A stretch of 64,000 bases of DNA. Source: Lachnospiraceae bacterium. GTDB taxonomy: Bacteria; Bacillota; Clostridia; Lachnospirales; Lachnospiraceae. Both the position numbers and the translations under genes were made by a program. Each line of letters begins with the position of its first letter. Within the stretch, counting starts at the first letter, position 1. This document shows, piece after piece, positions 51,994-59,776 of the stretch. The notes under the pieces were generated by a model that made no database searches, was not told the origin of the DNA, and saw only the letters and a program-made list of their open reading frames with translations. The stretch covers positions 62,001-126,000 of the forward strand of contig JAFYYS010000006.1 of NCBI GenBank assembly GCA_017546025.1. The letters run 5' to 3'.

Positions 51994-53469
51994 TTATTTC
52001 CTGCGGTATATTTCCGTCCCGTTCACATTTTTCAAAAGCGAATAATGTGCCTCAAGGGTATCCCTAATCTCTCTGTTCCAGGTACTCGATGTGCTGATTA
52101 CGATGATTGCCGCATCGAGGCTCTTCACATCCTGAAGAAACTGTTCCTTAATCTGCTCATCCACAGCGGCAATCGGATCCTGATAGGAATACAGCGAAGC
52201 GGATTTCCGATCCGCCTGCAGGTATACGCAGTCGCGGTTACCGCATACGATAATCTTCTCATCCTCTGAGGAATTCTCCTTCACTACCTGCGCGATATCG
52301 AGCAGTCCGGTTTCAAACTCCGTCGCTACCGCCGGTCTGTTCCGGCTGATCAGGAATAAAACCGCCGTCAGAACGATAACCTTGATTACAATGAGGCGGA
52401 ACTTCTTCTCCTTTTCCCCGACGGTCACGGCGACCTTTTTTCCGGGCTCTTTCAGGGAGATTTCCCCGAGCGCCATCGCGAACGCACCTGTAATCAGCGG
52501 ACACAGGACCATTCCGTAATGCCCGTAACTCTGCCCGGAGATGCACATTGTGATTAAGGACGCTACCATCGCGCCGACACAGAGCCACTCAAACATTCTC
52601 TTTCTGTCAAGTGCATAATGGACCTGGAATGCGGCACCGAGAATGACGGGAATGCTTCTGCAGAAATAAACGAGCGCCTGCAGGAACATCCCGAAGGATG
52701 CGCGTTCCTCGTCAGAAGAATATTTGAAATTGAAAAGGAAATAATCCTCAAGAAATGCTTTCCACGCCCCGCCGTTAACAAGCCAGATGACAATCGGCAG
52801 TGTGACAACGGCCATTCCCGCAAGGAACCATGCGAGATATATAATCAGCTGCTTTACCCGCTTGGTACGGATGCAATCGATCAAAACGCCGATGCACATA
52901 ACGACCCAAAGTGCCGCCATATTGATACGAAGCAGACATACCATCGCGCATGTAAGGCCGCACATAAGCAGGTCGTACCAACGTACGGCCTTCTTTATAA
53001 AATACTTGGCGAAGATATAAAGGGAGACAAGAATGCACGTGCAGGCATATTCCTCAACCTGGTTACCGCCTTCGAAATAGTAGGTCAGGGTGAATGCGCA
53101 TACGAGCGAGGAAACAATTGCCGTTTTCTTTCCGGCACCAAACAGCACGGCGAGTTTATATGAATAAATAAGCGCAATCAGAATGAAACAGAGTTCCATA
53201 ATCCATACGCCGATTGTGGAACTGATGGAAAGACCCAGCGCGTCAATCAGATAGATGAGCGGTCCCTTATGATCAAAGGTATCGAGATACGGCATTCCTC
53301 CGTCCTTTATTACATGTGCTACATAATGAAATATAGACGAATCTCGCCCGATTCTTCCGATGGCAAGCGGATTGTTGCTCGCCGCAAATGCCGTCGCAAC
53401 CGCAATGAGAACGATCACTGCCCCTATCACGATTCGATTGTCGCTGATCTTTCTGATGCGTTCTTTCAT
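51994..53469 (-). CDS. GT39/ArnT-like membrane glycosyltransferase
   Basis: 491 residues with about 10-11 membrane helices and a C-terminal domain of about 110 residues. The first extracytoplasmic loop reads IGRDSSIFHYVAHVIKDGG, then PYLDTFDHKGPLIYLID: the acidic residue plus DHKGP pattern of GT-C family 39 (protein mannosyltransferase and ArnT relatives), which use polyprenyl-phosphate sugars. It could glycosylate a protein, lipid or wall polymer. It is the first gene of the minus-strand block and is divergent from trmB. Confidence 0.85.
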   Translation of the reverse strand: MKERIRKISDNRIVIGAVIVLIAVATAFAASNNPLAIGRIGRDSSIFHYVAHVIKDGGMPYLDTFDHKGPLIYLIDALGLSISSTIGVWIMELCFILIALIYSYKLAVLFGAGKKTAIVSSLVCAFTLTYYFEGGNQVEEYACTCILVSLYIFAKYFIKKAVRWYDLLMCGLTCAMVCLLRINMAALWVVMCIGVLIDCIRTKRVKQLIIYLAWFLAGMAVVTLPIVIWLVNGGAWKAFLEDYFLFNFKYSSDEERASFGMFLQALVYFCRSIPVILGAAFQVHYALDRKRMFEWLCVGAMVASLITMCISGQSYGHYGMVLCPLITGAFAMALGEISLKEPGKKVAVTVGEKEKKFRLIVIKVIVLTAVLFLISRNRPAVATEFETGLLDIAQVVKENSSEDEKIIVCGNRDCVYLQADRKSASLYSYQDPIAAVDEQIKEQFLQDVKSLDAAIIVISTSSTWNREIRDTLEAHYSLLKNVNGTEIYRRK

Positions 53470-53590
53470 AGGGATTCCCCTTCCAATTGATTTCGTTTCT
53501 ATATCTTACTTTTTTCCCCCTCGCCTCCGTCGAAGCCGGCCGGCCGCATGGCATCGGCCACGGGCGCGGAGCGGTGGGCGGATTGGGGGG

Positions 53591-53618
53591 TTGACTTTTC
53601 CGCGGGATTCACTATCCT
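53591..53618 (+). promoter_or_regulatory. Promoter of trmB
   Basis: TTGACT (53591-53596) and TATCCT (53613-53618) with a 16-base spacer, about 37 bases before the ATG. Confidence 0.65.
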
Positions 53619-53654
53619 ATTGAGATAGAGATTCATCCGCGAAAGGAGGCCGTT

Positions 53655-54296
53655 ATGCGGCTTAGAAACATTCCCGGCGCCAGAGAAGAGATGCTGGTCA
53701 ATCCGTATGTCGTGCAGGAGCCCGAGCAGTGGCGCGGGCGCTGGCGCGAGTTCTTCGGAAACGACCGCCCGATTCATATCGAGATCGGAATGGGCAAGGG
53801 GCAGTTCCTCACGGCTCTTGCGGCCGCGAACCCCGGAATCAACTATCTCGGCATTGAAAAATACTCGAGCGTCCTCATCCGTGCCCTTGAAAAGCAGTCC
53901 GAGCTCGACCTCCCCAACCTGCGCTTTTTGCGCCTGGACGCGGAAAATGTGACGGATATCTTCGCGCCTGCTGAAGTCGAACGGATTTATTTGAATTTTT
54001 CAGATCCGTGGCCCAAGGACCGGCACGCGCACCGTCGTCTGACGTCCGACCGCTTCCTTGCGCGCTACGCGCAGTTTCTTGCGCCCGACGGCTTTGTCGC
54101 CTTTAAGACCGACAACCGCGGCCTGTTCGACTATTCCGTCGAAACCGCCAATGCGTGCGGCTGGGAGCTCAGCGAGCTCACATACGATCTGCATCACAGC
54201 CCGTACGAGGCAGGCAACCTTCACACCGAGTACGAGGACCGTTTCGCCGCCCTCGGCAACCCGATCTGCCGTGTCGTGCTGAGGCGGAAGGCATAG
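53655..54296 (+). CDS. trmB: tRNA (guanine-N7-)-methyltransferase
   Basis: A 213-residue SAM-dependent enzyme forming m7G46 in tRNA. Family signatures: IHIEIGMGKGQFLTALA (SAM site, about 40), LRLDAENV (about 95), IYLNFSDPWPKDRHAHRRL (about 115-133, the diagnostic block) and HTEYEDRF near the C-terminus. GAAAGGAGG precedes the ATG. It stands alone between a divergent glycosyltransferase and the DUF4160 operon. Confidence 0.97.
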   Translation: MRLRNIPGAREEMLVNPYVVQEPEQWRGRWREFFGNDRPIHIEIGMGKGQFLTALAAANPGINYLGIEKYSSVLIRALEKQSELDLPNLRFLRLDAENVTDIFAPAEVERIYLNFSDPWPKDRHAHRRLTSDRFLARYAQFLAPDGFVAFKTDNRGLFDYSVETANACGWELSELTYDLHHSPYEAGNLHTEYEDRFAALGNPICRVVLRRKA

Positions 54297-54306
54297 CGAG
54301 TAGGTG

Positions 54307-54335
54307 TTGCATTTATCACGGTATCGTGATATAAT
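54307..54335 (+). promoter_or_regulatory. Promoter with palindromic operator for the DUF4160/DUF2442 pair
   Basis: TTGCAT (54307-54312) and TATAAT (54330-54335) are 17 bases apart, and the spacer carries the perfect inverted repeat ATCACG-GTAT-CGTGAT (54315-54330). A repressor bound there would block the promoter, the usual layout of autoregulated toxin-antitoxin operons. Confidence 0.85.
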
Positions 54336-54368
54336 ACAGGTAAGCTTAATATCATTGGAGGCTTCCTT

Positions 54369-54632
54369 ATGCCTGTATTATCGCGATTCTTCGGAATCGT
54401 AATTCGTATGTATTTTCAGCAAGCAGAACACAATCCGCCTCACATCCATGCGATTTATGGGGAAGATGTTGCTGCAATTGACATCCGAACCCAAACTGTT
54501 TTGGAGGGGCACCTTCCACCCAAAATGCTGTCGTTGGTTCAGGAATGGATAGGTCTGCACCTTAACAGCCTCTTGCAAATGTGGGAGACGCAGGAATTCT
54601 TCCCTCTCGCTCCATTAGACAAGGAGAACTGA
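54369..54632 (+). CDS. DUF4160 protein
   Basis: 87 residues, full length for DUF4160. The family features are IVIRMYFQQAEHNPPHIHAIYGEDVAAIDI near residue 11 (conserved HNPPHxHA) and LPPKMLSLVQEWI near 50. These small proteins are almost always encoded before a DUF2442 gene, as here with one base between the two, and the pair is widely suspected to be a toxin-antitoxin-like module. Activity unproven. Confidence 0.9.
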   Translation: MPVLSRFFGIVIRMYFQQAEHNPPHIHAIYGEDVAAIDIRTQTVLEGHLPPKMLSLVQEWIGLHLNSLLQMWETQEFFPLAPLDKEN

Positions 54633-54633
54633 C

Positions 54634-55104
54634 ATGTTTCACAAGGTAAAAGCTGTTACGGCCCTGCCTGATTATGAACTGAGCATTCAGTTCGCAGAGG
54701 GTGTAACGAAAATCTATGACGTAAAACCACTTTTCATAAAGTGGACACCCTTTAAGTCTCTCGAGAAGGAGCCGAAGAAATTCCGCCTTGTTGAGGTTGA
54801 TCACGGCGGGTATGGGGTAATATGGAACGACCAGCTCGATCTTTCGTGCAATGAACTGTTTGAGAACGGTCGCTCTATTAAAACTCCTTTCGACGGACTC
54901 ATGGCCTTTACCGATGCCACAGAACTCTGGGGGCTTAATGAGAGCACGCTTCGAAAAGCCATTGCGTACGGGAAGCTGATTTACGGTGTTGACGCCTGCA
55001 AGTACGGAAAGCAATGGGTCATCTCCGCGGATGCAATGCGCCGGGAATATGGGGAGCCGAAACATAACAGGGTTTCTGTTGATTACCTGGTTTCGGACAA
55101 GTAA
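54634..55104 (+). CDS. DUF2442 protein with C-terminal helix-turn-helix
   Basis: 156 residues. DUF2442 domain (about 1-80: VKAVTALPDYELSIQFAEGV, then WNDQLDLSCNELF) followed by a helix-turn-helix region (about 92-140: DATELWGLNESTLRKAI, then KYGKQWVISADAMRREYG) like those of XRE/excisionase-type DNA binders. The HTH makes this partner the probable autorepressor acting on the palindrome in the promoter. It begins one base after the DUF4160 stop. Confidence 0.9.
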   Translation: MFHKVKAVTALPDYELSIQFAEGVTKIYDVKPLFIKWTPFKSLEKEPKKFRLVEVDHGGYGVIWNDQLDLSCNELFENGRSIKTPFDGLMAFTDATELWGLNESTLRKAIAYGKLIYGVDACKYGKQWVISADAMRREYGEPKHNRVSVDYLVSDK

Positions 55105-55234
55105 CCATCTCTCCCATCAAATGCGTTTTACGTCGTTTTGGGGCTGTCATGGTACGGAACAACGGTATTATAACACATTATCCCCGTGTTTGGCGATGAT
55201 TTCCTGCAAAAATAGATTTTTTTGAAAAATCCTC

Positions 55235-55263
55235 TTGCATTTTCGGATTTCTTGTAATATAAT
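55235..55263 (+). promoter_or_regulatory. Promoter of tRNA-Lys
   Basis: TTGCAT (55235-55240) and TATAAT (55258-55263), spacer 17 bases, 31 bases before the mature tRNA. The AT-rich stretch just upstream may act as an UP element. Confidence 0.85.
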
Positions 55264-55294
55264 CACACTTGCGTCACAAAAAACGCACAAAAAC

Positions 55295-55367
55295 GCACCT
55301 CTAGCTCAGTTGGTAGAGCACCTGACTCTTAATCAGGGTGTCCAGGGTTCGAGCCCCTGGAGGTGCA
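55295..55367 (+). tRNA. tRNA-Lys (anticodon CTT)
   Basis: 73 bases. Acceptor stem GCACCTC/GAGGTGC with discriminator A, D-arm AGCTCAGTTGGTAGAGCA, anticodon stem CCTGA/TCAGG with loop CTCTTAA giving anticodon CTT, and T-arm with GGTTCGAGCC. CCA is not encoded. It is a solitary tRNA gene with its own promoter. About 500 bases without a credible gene follow; I see no integrase and no repeated 3' tRNA end. Confidence 0.98.
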
Positions 55368-55646
55368 TGGAAGGTCTCCATTTGACGACATCGTTCGTTG
55401 GGCGGGGGCTTTTTTTTGCGCATTTTTCAGGGAAAAAGAAAAACCTCTATCGGATAGGGCTCCGTTTACGGAGGCTGTTCATGCGATGCGTTGTGCAACA
55501 TGGCATTTTCCAAAGCCCTGCACTGTGCACCTTTACCCGAATCTCGGCTCCTGGCCGGGCATTTCTCACAAAAAGCCGGGACTTTTTTCTCCATGCCGGA
55601 CGCGCGTAATCTCTTGACTTGACCGCCCCACGAGATTAGAGTTTAT

Positions 55647-55659
55647 AGTATCTGATACT
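55647..55659. promoter_or_regulatory. Palindrome upstream of the nuclease-like gene
   Basis: AGTATC-T-GATACT, flanked by GAGTTTAT and CTCTTTTT. It is about 205 bases before the ATG in an otherwise featureless stretch (55368-55865). Its role is unknown. Confidence 0.4.
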
Positions 55660-55865
55660 CTTTTTCAAGCTGTTCTGCGAATTCTTGACGCCGTCAGGCG
55701 AATGTTCCCCGTTTGGTTCTCCACAAGAAGCGGAAAGAGGCTTCTGTCGCAAAGTGCCGGAAACTTCTATGCAAAGCCTCATTTCGCCGGTCATTCCTCC
55801 CTACGTTTTCAGACACAATTTCCCTCTTTTTTTACTTTCAAATCATCTCTTCAGAAAGGATTTCT

Positions 55866-56657
55866 ATGGAACAGGATTTATTACTTGCGCGCAAAAATGC
55901 GCTTTTTGACATGATTTCACGGATTAACAGCACTCTTGCAGGGCTTCCGGTGGGAAAGCTTCGTATAAAGGGCGGCGAGCGGCCGTACTATTATCATGTG
56001 ACGCCGAACGGGCCGGCCGGCGGCGATTATATCAAGACTTCGAACCGAGAGCTTGCCGGGCAGCTCGCCCAACGCGACTACCTGATGTGCGTTCTGCGCG
56101 CCGCCGAGAGCGAACTGGATGCTCTCAGCCGCTTTGAGAAGCGGCATCTTCCGGTGCAACCGGAGGCCGTCTACGAGACGTTGACGCCCTACCGTCAGGC
56201 TCTGGTCGATCCAATCAATCTCCCCGATTCAGAATATGTGCGACGCTGGGCCTCCGAAAGCTACGAGGGCAAATCCTTTACGCCGGACGATCCCGCTTTC
56301 TATTCGCCCCGCAACGAGCGCATGCGATCCAAGTCGGAAATTCTCATTGCGAACACGCTGACCGATTTAGGCGTTCCGTATCGCTATGAGGCCCCGCTCT
56401 CTCTGAAGAACGGGAAGACCATTTATCCGGACTTCACGATCTTGCGCGTCCGCAGTCGCAAGGTCTGCTATTTCGAGCACTGCGGCCGTATGGATGATTC
56501 CGATTATCTGCACCGTTTTATGAGACGCGAACAGCAGTACATAGCAAACGGCCTCATTCCGGGCCGCGATGTCTTCATGTCGTTCGAGTCCGCCACCGAT
56601 CCCCTCAACACCCTGTCGCTTCGCGAAGAATTACGGGCATTGTTTGTGGAACAATAA
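55866..56657 (+). CDS. Predicted PD-(D/E)XK nuclease-like protein
   Basis: About 263 residues. An N-terminal helical part (1-125, with an NSTLAGLPVGKLRIKGGERPYYYHV-type beta hairpin region) precedes a putative restriction-endonuclease fold: a helix with SKSEILIANTL (about 157), PYRYEAPLSL, YPDFTILRV (about 190) and YFEHCGRMDD (about 208). The E, D and ExxG spacing fits a PD-(D/E)XK core in which the usual Lys is not evident. Related proteins are scattered, of unknown function, and sometimes linked to accessory regions. ATG 55866 follows AGAAAGGA. Confidence 0.72.
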   Translation: MEQDLLLARKNALFDMISRINSTLAGLPVGKLRIKGGERPYYYHVTPNGPAGGDYIKTSNRELAGQLAQRDYLMCVLRAAESELDALSRFEKRHLPVQPEAVYETLTPYRQALVDPINLPDSEYVRRWASESYEGKSFTPDDPAFYSPRNERMRSKSEILIANTLTDLGVPYRYEAPLSLKNGKTIYPDFTILRVRSRKVCYFEHCGRMDDSDYLHRFMRREQQYIANGLIPGRDVFMSFESATDPLNTLSLREELRALFVEQ

Positions 56658-56677
56658 GGTGGGTTTCCCGTGGGTTA

Positions 56678-57215
56678 GTTCCAAACGCTTGTGCCCGCTT
56701 GGGACAGGAAGCTTCTTTTCTCTTGTTTTCGTTCCAATCACCCGCGCAAGCTTGGAACGGGAGACAGGTTTTCTCTTGTTTTCGTTCCAATCGCCCGCGC
56801 CAGCTTGGGACGGGAAGCTTCTTTTCTCTTGTTTTCGTTCCAAACGCCCGCGCCAGCTTGGAACGGGAAGCTTCTTTTCTCTTGCTTTAGTTCCAAACGC
56901 CCGCGCCCGCTTGGGACGGGAGACTTCTTTTCTCTTGTTTTCGTTCCAAACACTCGCGCCCGCTTGGAACGGGAGACTTCTTTTCTCTTGTTTTCGTTCC
57001 AAACACTCGCGCCCGCTTGGGACGGGAGCCCCAATAATTCTCGATTCAGTTCCAAACGCCTGCGCCCGCTTGGGACGGGAGCCCCAATAATTCTTGCTTC
57101 AGTTCCAAACGTCTGCGCCAGCTTGGGACGGGAGCCCCAATAATTCACAATTCAGTTCCAAACGGCCGCGGCCACGTGGTACTAACGGCCACAAAACAAG
57201 CCCTTCAGTTCCAAA
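56678..57215. repeat. 53-bp array with GTTCCAA/TTGG(A/G)AC half-sites (ten units)
   Basis: The CTTGGGAC or CTTGGAAC box starts at 56698, 56751, 56804, 56857, 56910, 56963, 57016, 57069 and 57122, and as CGTGGTAC at 57175: ten units at exactly 53 bases. GTTCCAA sits 14-15 bases before each box. The stretch after the box is GGGAGACTTCTTTTCTCTTG in the left units and GGGAGCCCCAATAATTC in the right units, so the array grew in blocks. Since 53 is not a multiple of three, no reading frame is conserved. It fills a convergent gap. Confidence 0.95.
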
Positions 57216-57255
57216 CGGCCTCCAACAATGGTCTTAAAGACAGGAAAAACTGTTC

Positions 57256-57819
57256 CTAGTCCCTCGTCTCCGTGGCGAGCGGGTGGGCGTACCAGGATTT
57301 GCCGACGCGGTAGCACCAGTAGGTCTCGATGCCGGAATCGGCGGGGGTGCCGTCGTCGTAGGTAATCTTGTATTCCATCGTGACAACCGCAACGCGGTCG
57401 ATGTCTTCGGTGAACACTTCCGGATTCTGCGCCTTGAGGAAGCCGATGCCGGTCGCGAACTGTTCGTCGCCGGACTTATAGATGTCCTCGCGAATGTCGC
57501 CGAGTGTGAAGGTGTAGCCGCCCTTCTCACCCTGCATCAGGTCAAAGTTGGCCTTGATCTGGCTCAGGTCGCCGGAAATCTCCATGCAGAGGTATTTCTG
57601 GCAGGCATCGTTGTAAATGGTCGCTTCGACAAAGTTTTTGTAGTTAATATCCTGACACGCCGCCAGAAAAGCTGCCTTAGCGGCGCGCTTGGCGGAACGG
57701 TTCGCATTTAACACAAAGAACTGAAGCACGACGTAAACTAATAATGCCAGAACCAAAAGCCCAATCAGAATGTGATGCGGTTTGATTCGTTTCTTCTTGT
57801 CTTTCCCTGCTTCGCTCAT
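57256..57819 (-). CDS. Single-pass membrane protein of unknown function
   Basis: About 187 residues: a Lys-rich cytoplasmic start, one membrane helix (about 18-38), and an extracytoplasmic domain (about 45-187) with helices then beta strands (VAVVTMEYKITYDDG, then YWCYRVGKSWYAHPL). It resembles small secreted DUF domains of NTF2-like type, but I do not recognise it. ATG 57819 has AAAGGAAA upstream, lying against the T-run of the previous gene's terminator. It may be co-regulated with the zinc-ribbon gene by read-through. Confidence 0.72.
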   Translation of the reverse strand: MSEAGKDKKKRIKPHHILIGLLVLALLVYVVLQFFVLNANRSAKRAAKAAFLAACQDINYKNFVEATIYNDACQKYLCMEISGDLSQIKANFDLMQGEKGGYTFTLGDIREDIYKSGDEQFATGIGFLKAQNPEVFTEDIDRVAVVTMEYKITYDDGTPADSGIETYWCYRVGKSWYAHPLATETRD

Positions 57820-57832
57820 GGTTTTTCCTTTC

Positions 57833-57864
57833 AAAAAACCCCGGGACGGTTCACCATCCCGGGG
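57833..57864 (-). terminator. Terminator between the zinc-ribbon gene and the next gene
   Basis: CCCCGGGA / TCCCGGGG (8-bp stem) followed on the minus strand by TTTTTTG. The T-run merges with the AAAGGAAA ribosome site of the downstream gene, so termination and expression of that gene are linked. Confidence 0.85.
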
Positions 57865-57889
57865 TAAATGTCATGCATTGACCCGACTA

Positions 57890-58624
57890 TCAATCATCAT
57901 CGTCGTCGGAGTTCTTCTTTTTGCTGTCGCTGCCAGCCATGGCTTCCCACTTATCAGCAGCCTTGTTGATGTTATCGGCCTTGCTTCCGGAACCGGTGAG
58001 CATATACCACTTACCGCCAACCTTAACAACAGCATAGTACTTCTTAACCTTCTCAGGATCCTCGCCCTTAACCTTAGTGGTCTCGGTAACTTCTACGAGT
58101 GCGGAAGCCTTAACCTTATCCTCGTCGCCGCCCATCTGAGCAACATAAGCTCTCATACCTTCGGTAACGTCGTCGTTCTTGCCGTACTTCTTGGTCTTGG
58201 TGATCTTCCAAGAGGTCTTAACCTCTTCCTCATCCTCGTCGTCGTCCATGTCGAGCTTCTTACGAGCCTTCTTGTTGGAGAACAGCAGATAGGTCTCTGC
58301 AAGCTCTTCATACTTCTTCTCGATGTTTTCGCTCTTCTTGAGGGCCTTCTTAACAACGCTCTTCGGGCCGTTGCCAAACAGCCAGCTGATAATCATAACG
58401 AGTACGATAACTGCTGCTACAGCTGCTACAGCGCCGATAATAAGGGTCTTCTTGTCGCCCTTCTTAGCCTTGTCAACAACATTGCCGGCGAAATTATTCA
58501 CAGCCTGAAGGGGCTGAGGAGCTGCCTGGGGAGCTGCCTGCTGAGGAGCTGCCAAAGCATTACCGCAATGAGGACAGATTACAGATCCGTCCGGAACCTG
58601 CTTGCCACATTTAGTACAAAACAT
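57890..58624 (-). CDS. Zinc-ribbon membrane protein
   Basis: About 244 residues. An N-terminal zinc ribbon, MFCTKCGKQVPDGSVICPHCGN (two CxxC pairs), is followed by a Gln/Pro/Ala linker, one membrane helix (about 62-84), a charged helix and an outer domain with acidic runs at the end (DDDDD). This zinc-ribbon-plus-helix plan is common in Firmicutes proteins of unknown function, often linked to cell-envelope stress. The ATG at 58624 fits the GGAAGG site better than one three codons earlier. Confidence 0.82.
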   Translation of the reverse strand: MFCTKCGKQVPDGSVICPHCGNALAAPQQAAPQAAPQPLQAVNNFAGNVVDKAKKGDKKTLIIGAVAAVAAVIVLVMIISWLFGNGPKSVVKKALKKSENIEKKYEELAETYLLFSNKKARKKLDMDDDEDEEEVKTSWKITKTKKYGKNDDVTEGMRAYVAQMGGDEDKVKASALVEVTETTKVKGEDPEKVKKYYAVVKVGGKWYMLTGSGSKADNINKAADKWEAMAGSDSKKKNSDDDDD

Positions 58625-58683
58625 TTCTCTCATCCTTCCTGAATTTATTAAATTCCGCCGATATAGATACCGACGCTAAGTTT

Positions 58684-58712
58684 ACTATACTATATTTCTC
58701 TGCATTTTGCAA
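58684..58712 (-). promoter_or_regulatory. Promoter of the zinc-ribbon gene
   Basis: TTGCAA (58707-58712) and TATAGT (58684-58689), spacer 17 bases, minus strand. A long-range inverted pair AAATGCGACC (58773) / GGTCGCATTT (58846) lies farther upstream, between it and the divergent ZnuC-like promoter. Confidence 0.8.
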
Positions 58713-58881
58713 CCACTAATTATGCACAAAAAGTCCCGATTTCCCACATATTTCGAGCCTCTTTCCGATGGCAAATGCGACCCCGAATGCCCCCAAAACC
58801 GTCGCTCCCGATCCCCTGTGACGGAACTCTGCCGGCCTGCGGTGAGGTCGCATTTTCCATAATCGTAGGGCGTCTTCGCGA

Positions 58882-58910
58882 TTGACAAAGCCGGGCTTCT
58901 ACACTAAAAT
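58882..58910 (+). promoter_or_regulatory. Promoter of the ZnuC-like gene
   Basis: TTGACA (58882-58887) and TAAAAT (58905-58910) with a 17-base spacer. GGTCGCATTT just upstream is one arm of the inverted pair noted for the divergent promoter and could be a metal-regulator site; this is a guess. Confidence 0.85.
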
Positions 58911-58953
58911 GGACATAACGTTCGGCGCCTTCGGGCGCAGAAAGGATTGTTCC

Positions 58954-59682
58954 ATGAACGACTGCTGTTGCGACAGCCACTCGCCCATCCTCACCTGTGA
59001 TCGGGCGACGCTCGGCTATGAAAATCAAATTGTCATTAAGGACCTCGCGTTCGAGATCTACCCCGGGGACTACCTGAGCATCATCGGCGAGAACGGCTCC
59101 GGCAAGACGACCCTCATGAAATCCATGCTCGGTCTGATCAAGCCGCTGTCCGGCTCGATTACGGTCAACTGCTCAAAGGGCAGCGGGTGCATCGGCTATC
59201 TGCCGCAGCAGACCGCACTTCAGAAGGATTTTCCGGCGACCGTTTCGGAGGTTGTGATGTCCGGTTATCTTGCCAAGATGGGCCTCCGGCCGTTCTTTCG
59301 TAAGGAGGAACGTGAAAAAGCCGCCGAGGTGATGGAGCGGCTCGGCATCACGGATCTTAAGAACCGCAGCTACCGCGACCTGTCCGGCGGACAGCAGCAG
59401 CGCGTCCTGCTTGCACGGGCGCTCCTTGCCGCACACGAGATTCTGATGCTCGACGAGCCCGTGACCGGTCTCGACCCGTCCGCTTCCGCAGAGCTTTACG
59501 ATGCTTTGGCGGAGCTGAACAAGAAGCACGGCCTGACCGTCATCGTGATTTCGCACGACATTGCGCGGACCATCGTTCCGTCCACGAAAATCCTGCACAT
59601 CGCGAAGGACCGGTACTTCTTCGGTACTCCCGCCGCCTACATGGCAAATGACATCTCAAAAATTTTCTTCCCGGACGACTGA
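58954..59682 (+). CDS. Metal-type ABC importer ATPase, ZnuC-like, orphan
   Basis: About 242 residues. Walker A GENGSGKTTL (about 45), Q-loop LPQQ (about 85), signature LSGGQQQR (about 145), Walker B ILMLDEPVTGLDP, H-loop VISHD. Sequence and size fit the Zn/Mn/Fe family (ZnuC, MntB). The start NDCCCDSHSP is Cys/His-rich and may bind metal. Membrane permease and binding protein genes are absent on either side, so the partners must be elsewhere. ATG 58954 follows AAAGGA. Confidence 0.85.
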   Translation: MNDCCCDSHSPILTCDRATLGYENQIVIKDLAFEIYPGDYLSIIGENGSGKTTLMKSMLGLIKPLSGSITVNCSKGSGCIGYLPQQTALQKDFPATVSEVVMSGYLAKMGLRPFFRKEEREKAAEVMERLGITDLKNRSYRDLSGGQQQRVLLARALLAAHEILMLDEPVTGLDPSASAELYDALAELNKKHGLTVIVISHDIARTIVPSTKILHIAKDRYFFGTPAAYMANDISKIFFPDD

Positions 59683-59705
59683 TTCTTTTCGGATTCAGGC
59701 GGCCG

Positions 59706-59761
59706 CCGGACCTGCGGTCCGGGCGAACTGCAATTAACTAAGTTCCGGGCCGACGGTCCGG
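59706..59761 (+). other. Two related short hairpins before araD
   Basis: CCGGACC-TGC-GGTCCGG (59706-59722) and CCGGGCC-GAC-GGTCCGG (59745-59761). They share sequence and lie between the ZnuC-like gene and araD without T-runs; the second sits just before the araD ribosome site AAGGAGG and might restrain its translation. Confidence 0.55.
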
Positions 59762-59776
59762 TTTAAGGAGGATATT

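Noticed and set aside
55295-55865. Integrated element at tRNA-Lys
   Set aside because: The tRNA is followed by about 500 bases without a gene and a lone nuclease-like gene, but there is no integrase and no repeat of the tRNA 3' end further on.
56691-57143. Open frames of 100-150 codons across the 53-bp array on both strands
   Set aside because: The unit is not a multiple of three, so the frames change meaning in each unit. They merely reflect lack of stops in a GC-rich repeat, and no ribosome sites are present.
56678-57215. CRISPR array
   Set aside because: The step is regular, but nearly the whole 53-base unit is conserved; there are no unique spacers of 30 bases or more, and no cas genes are in the window.
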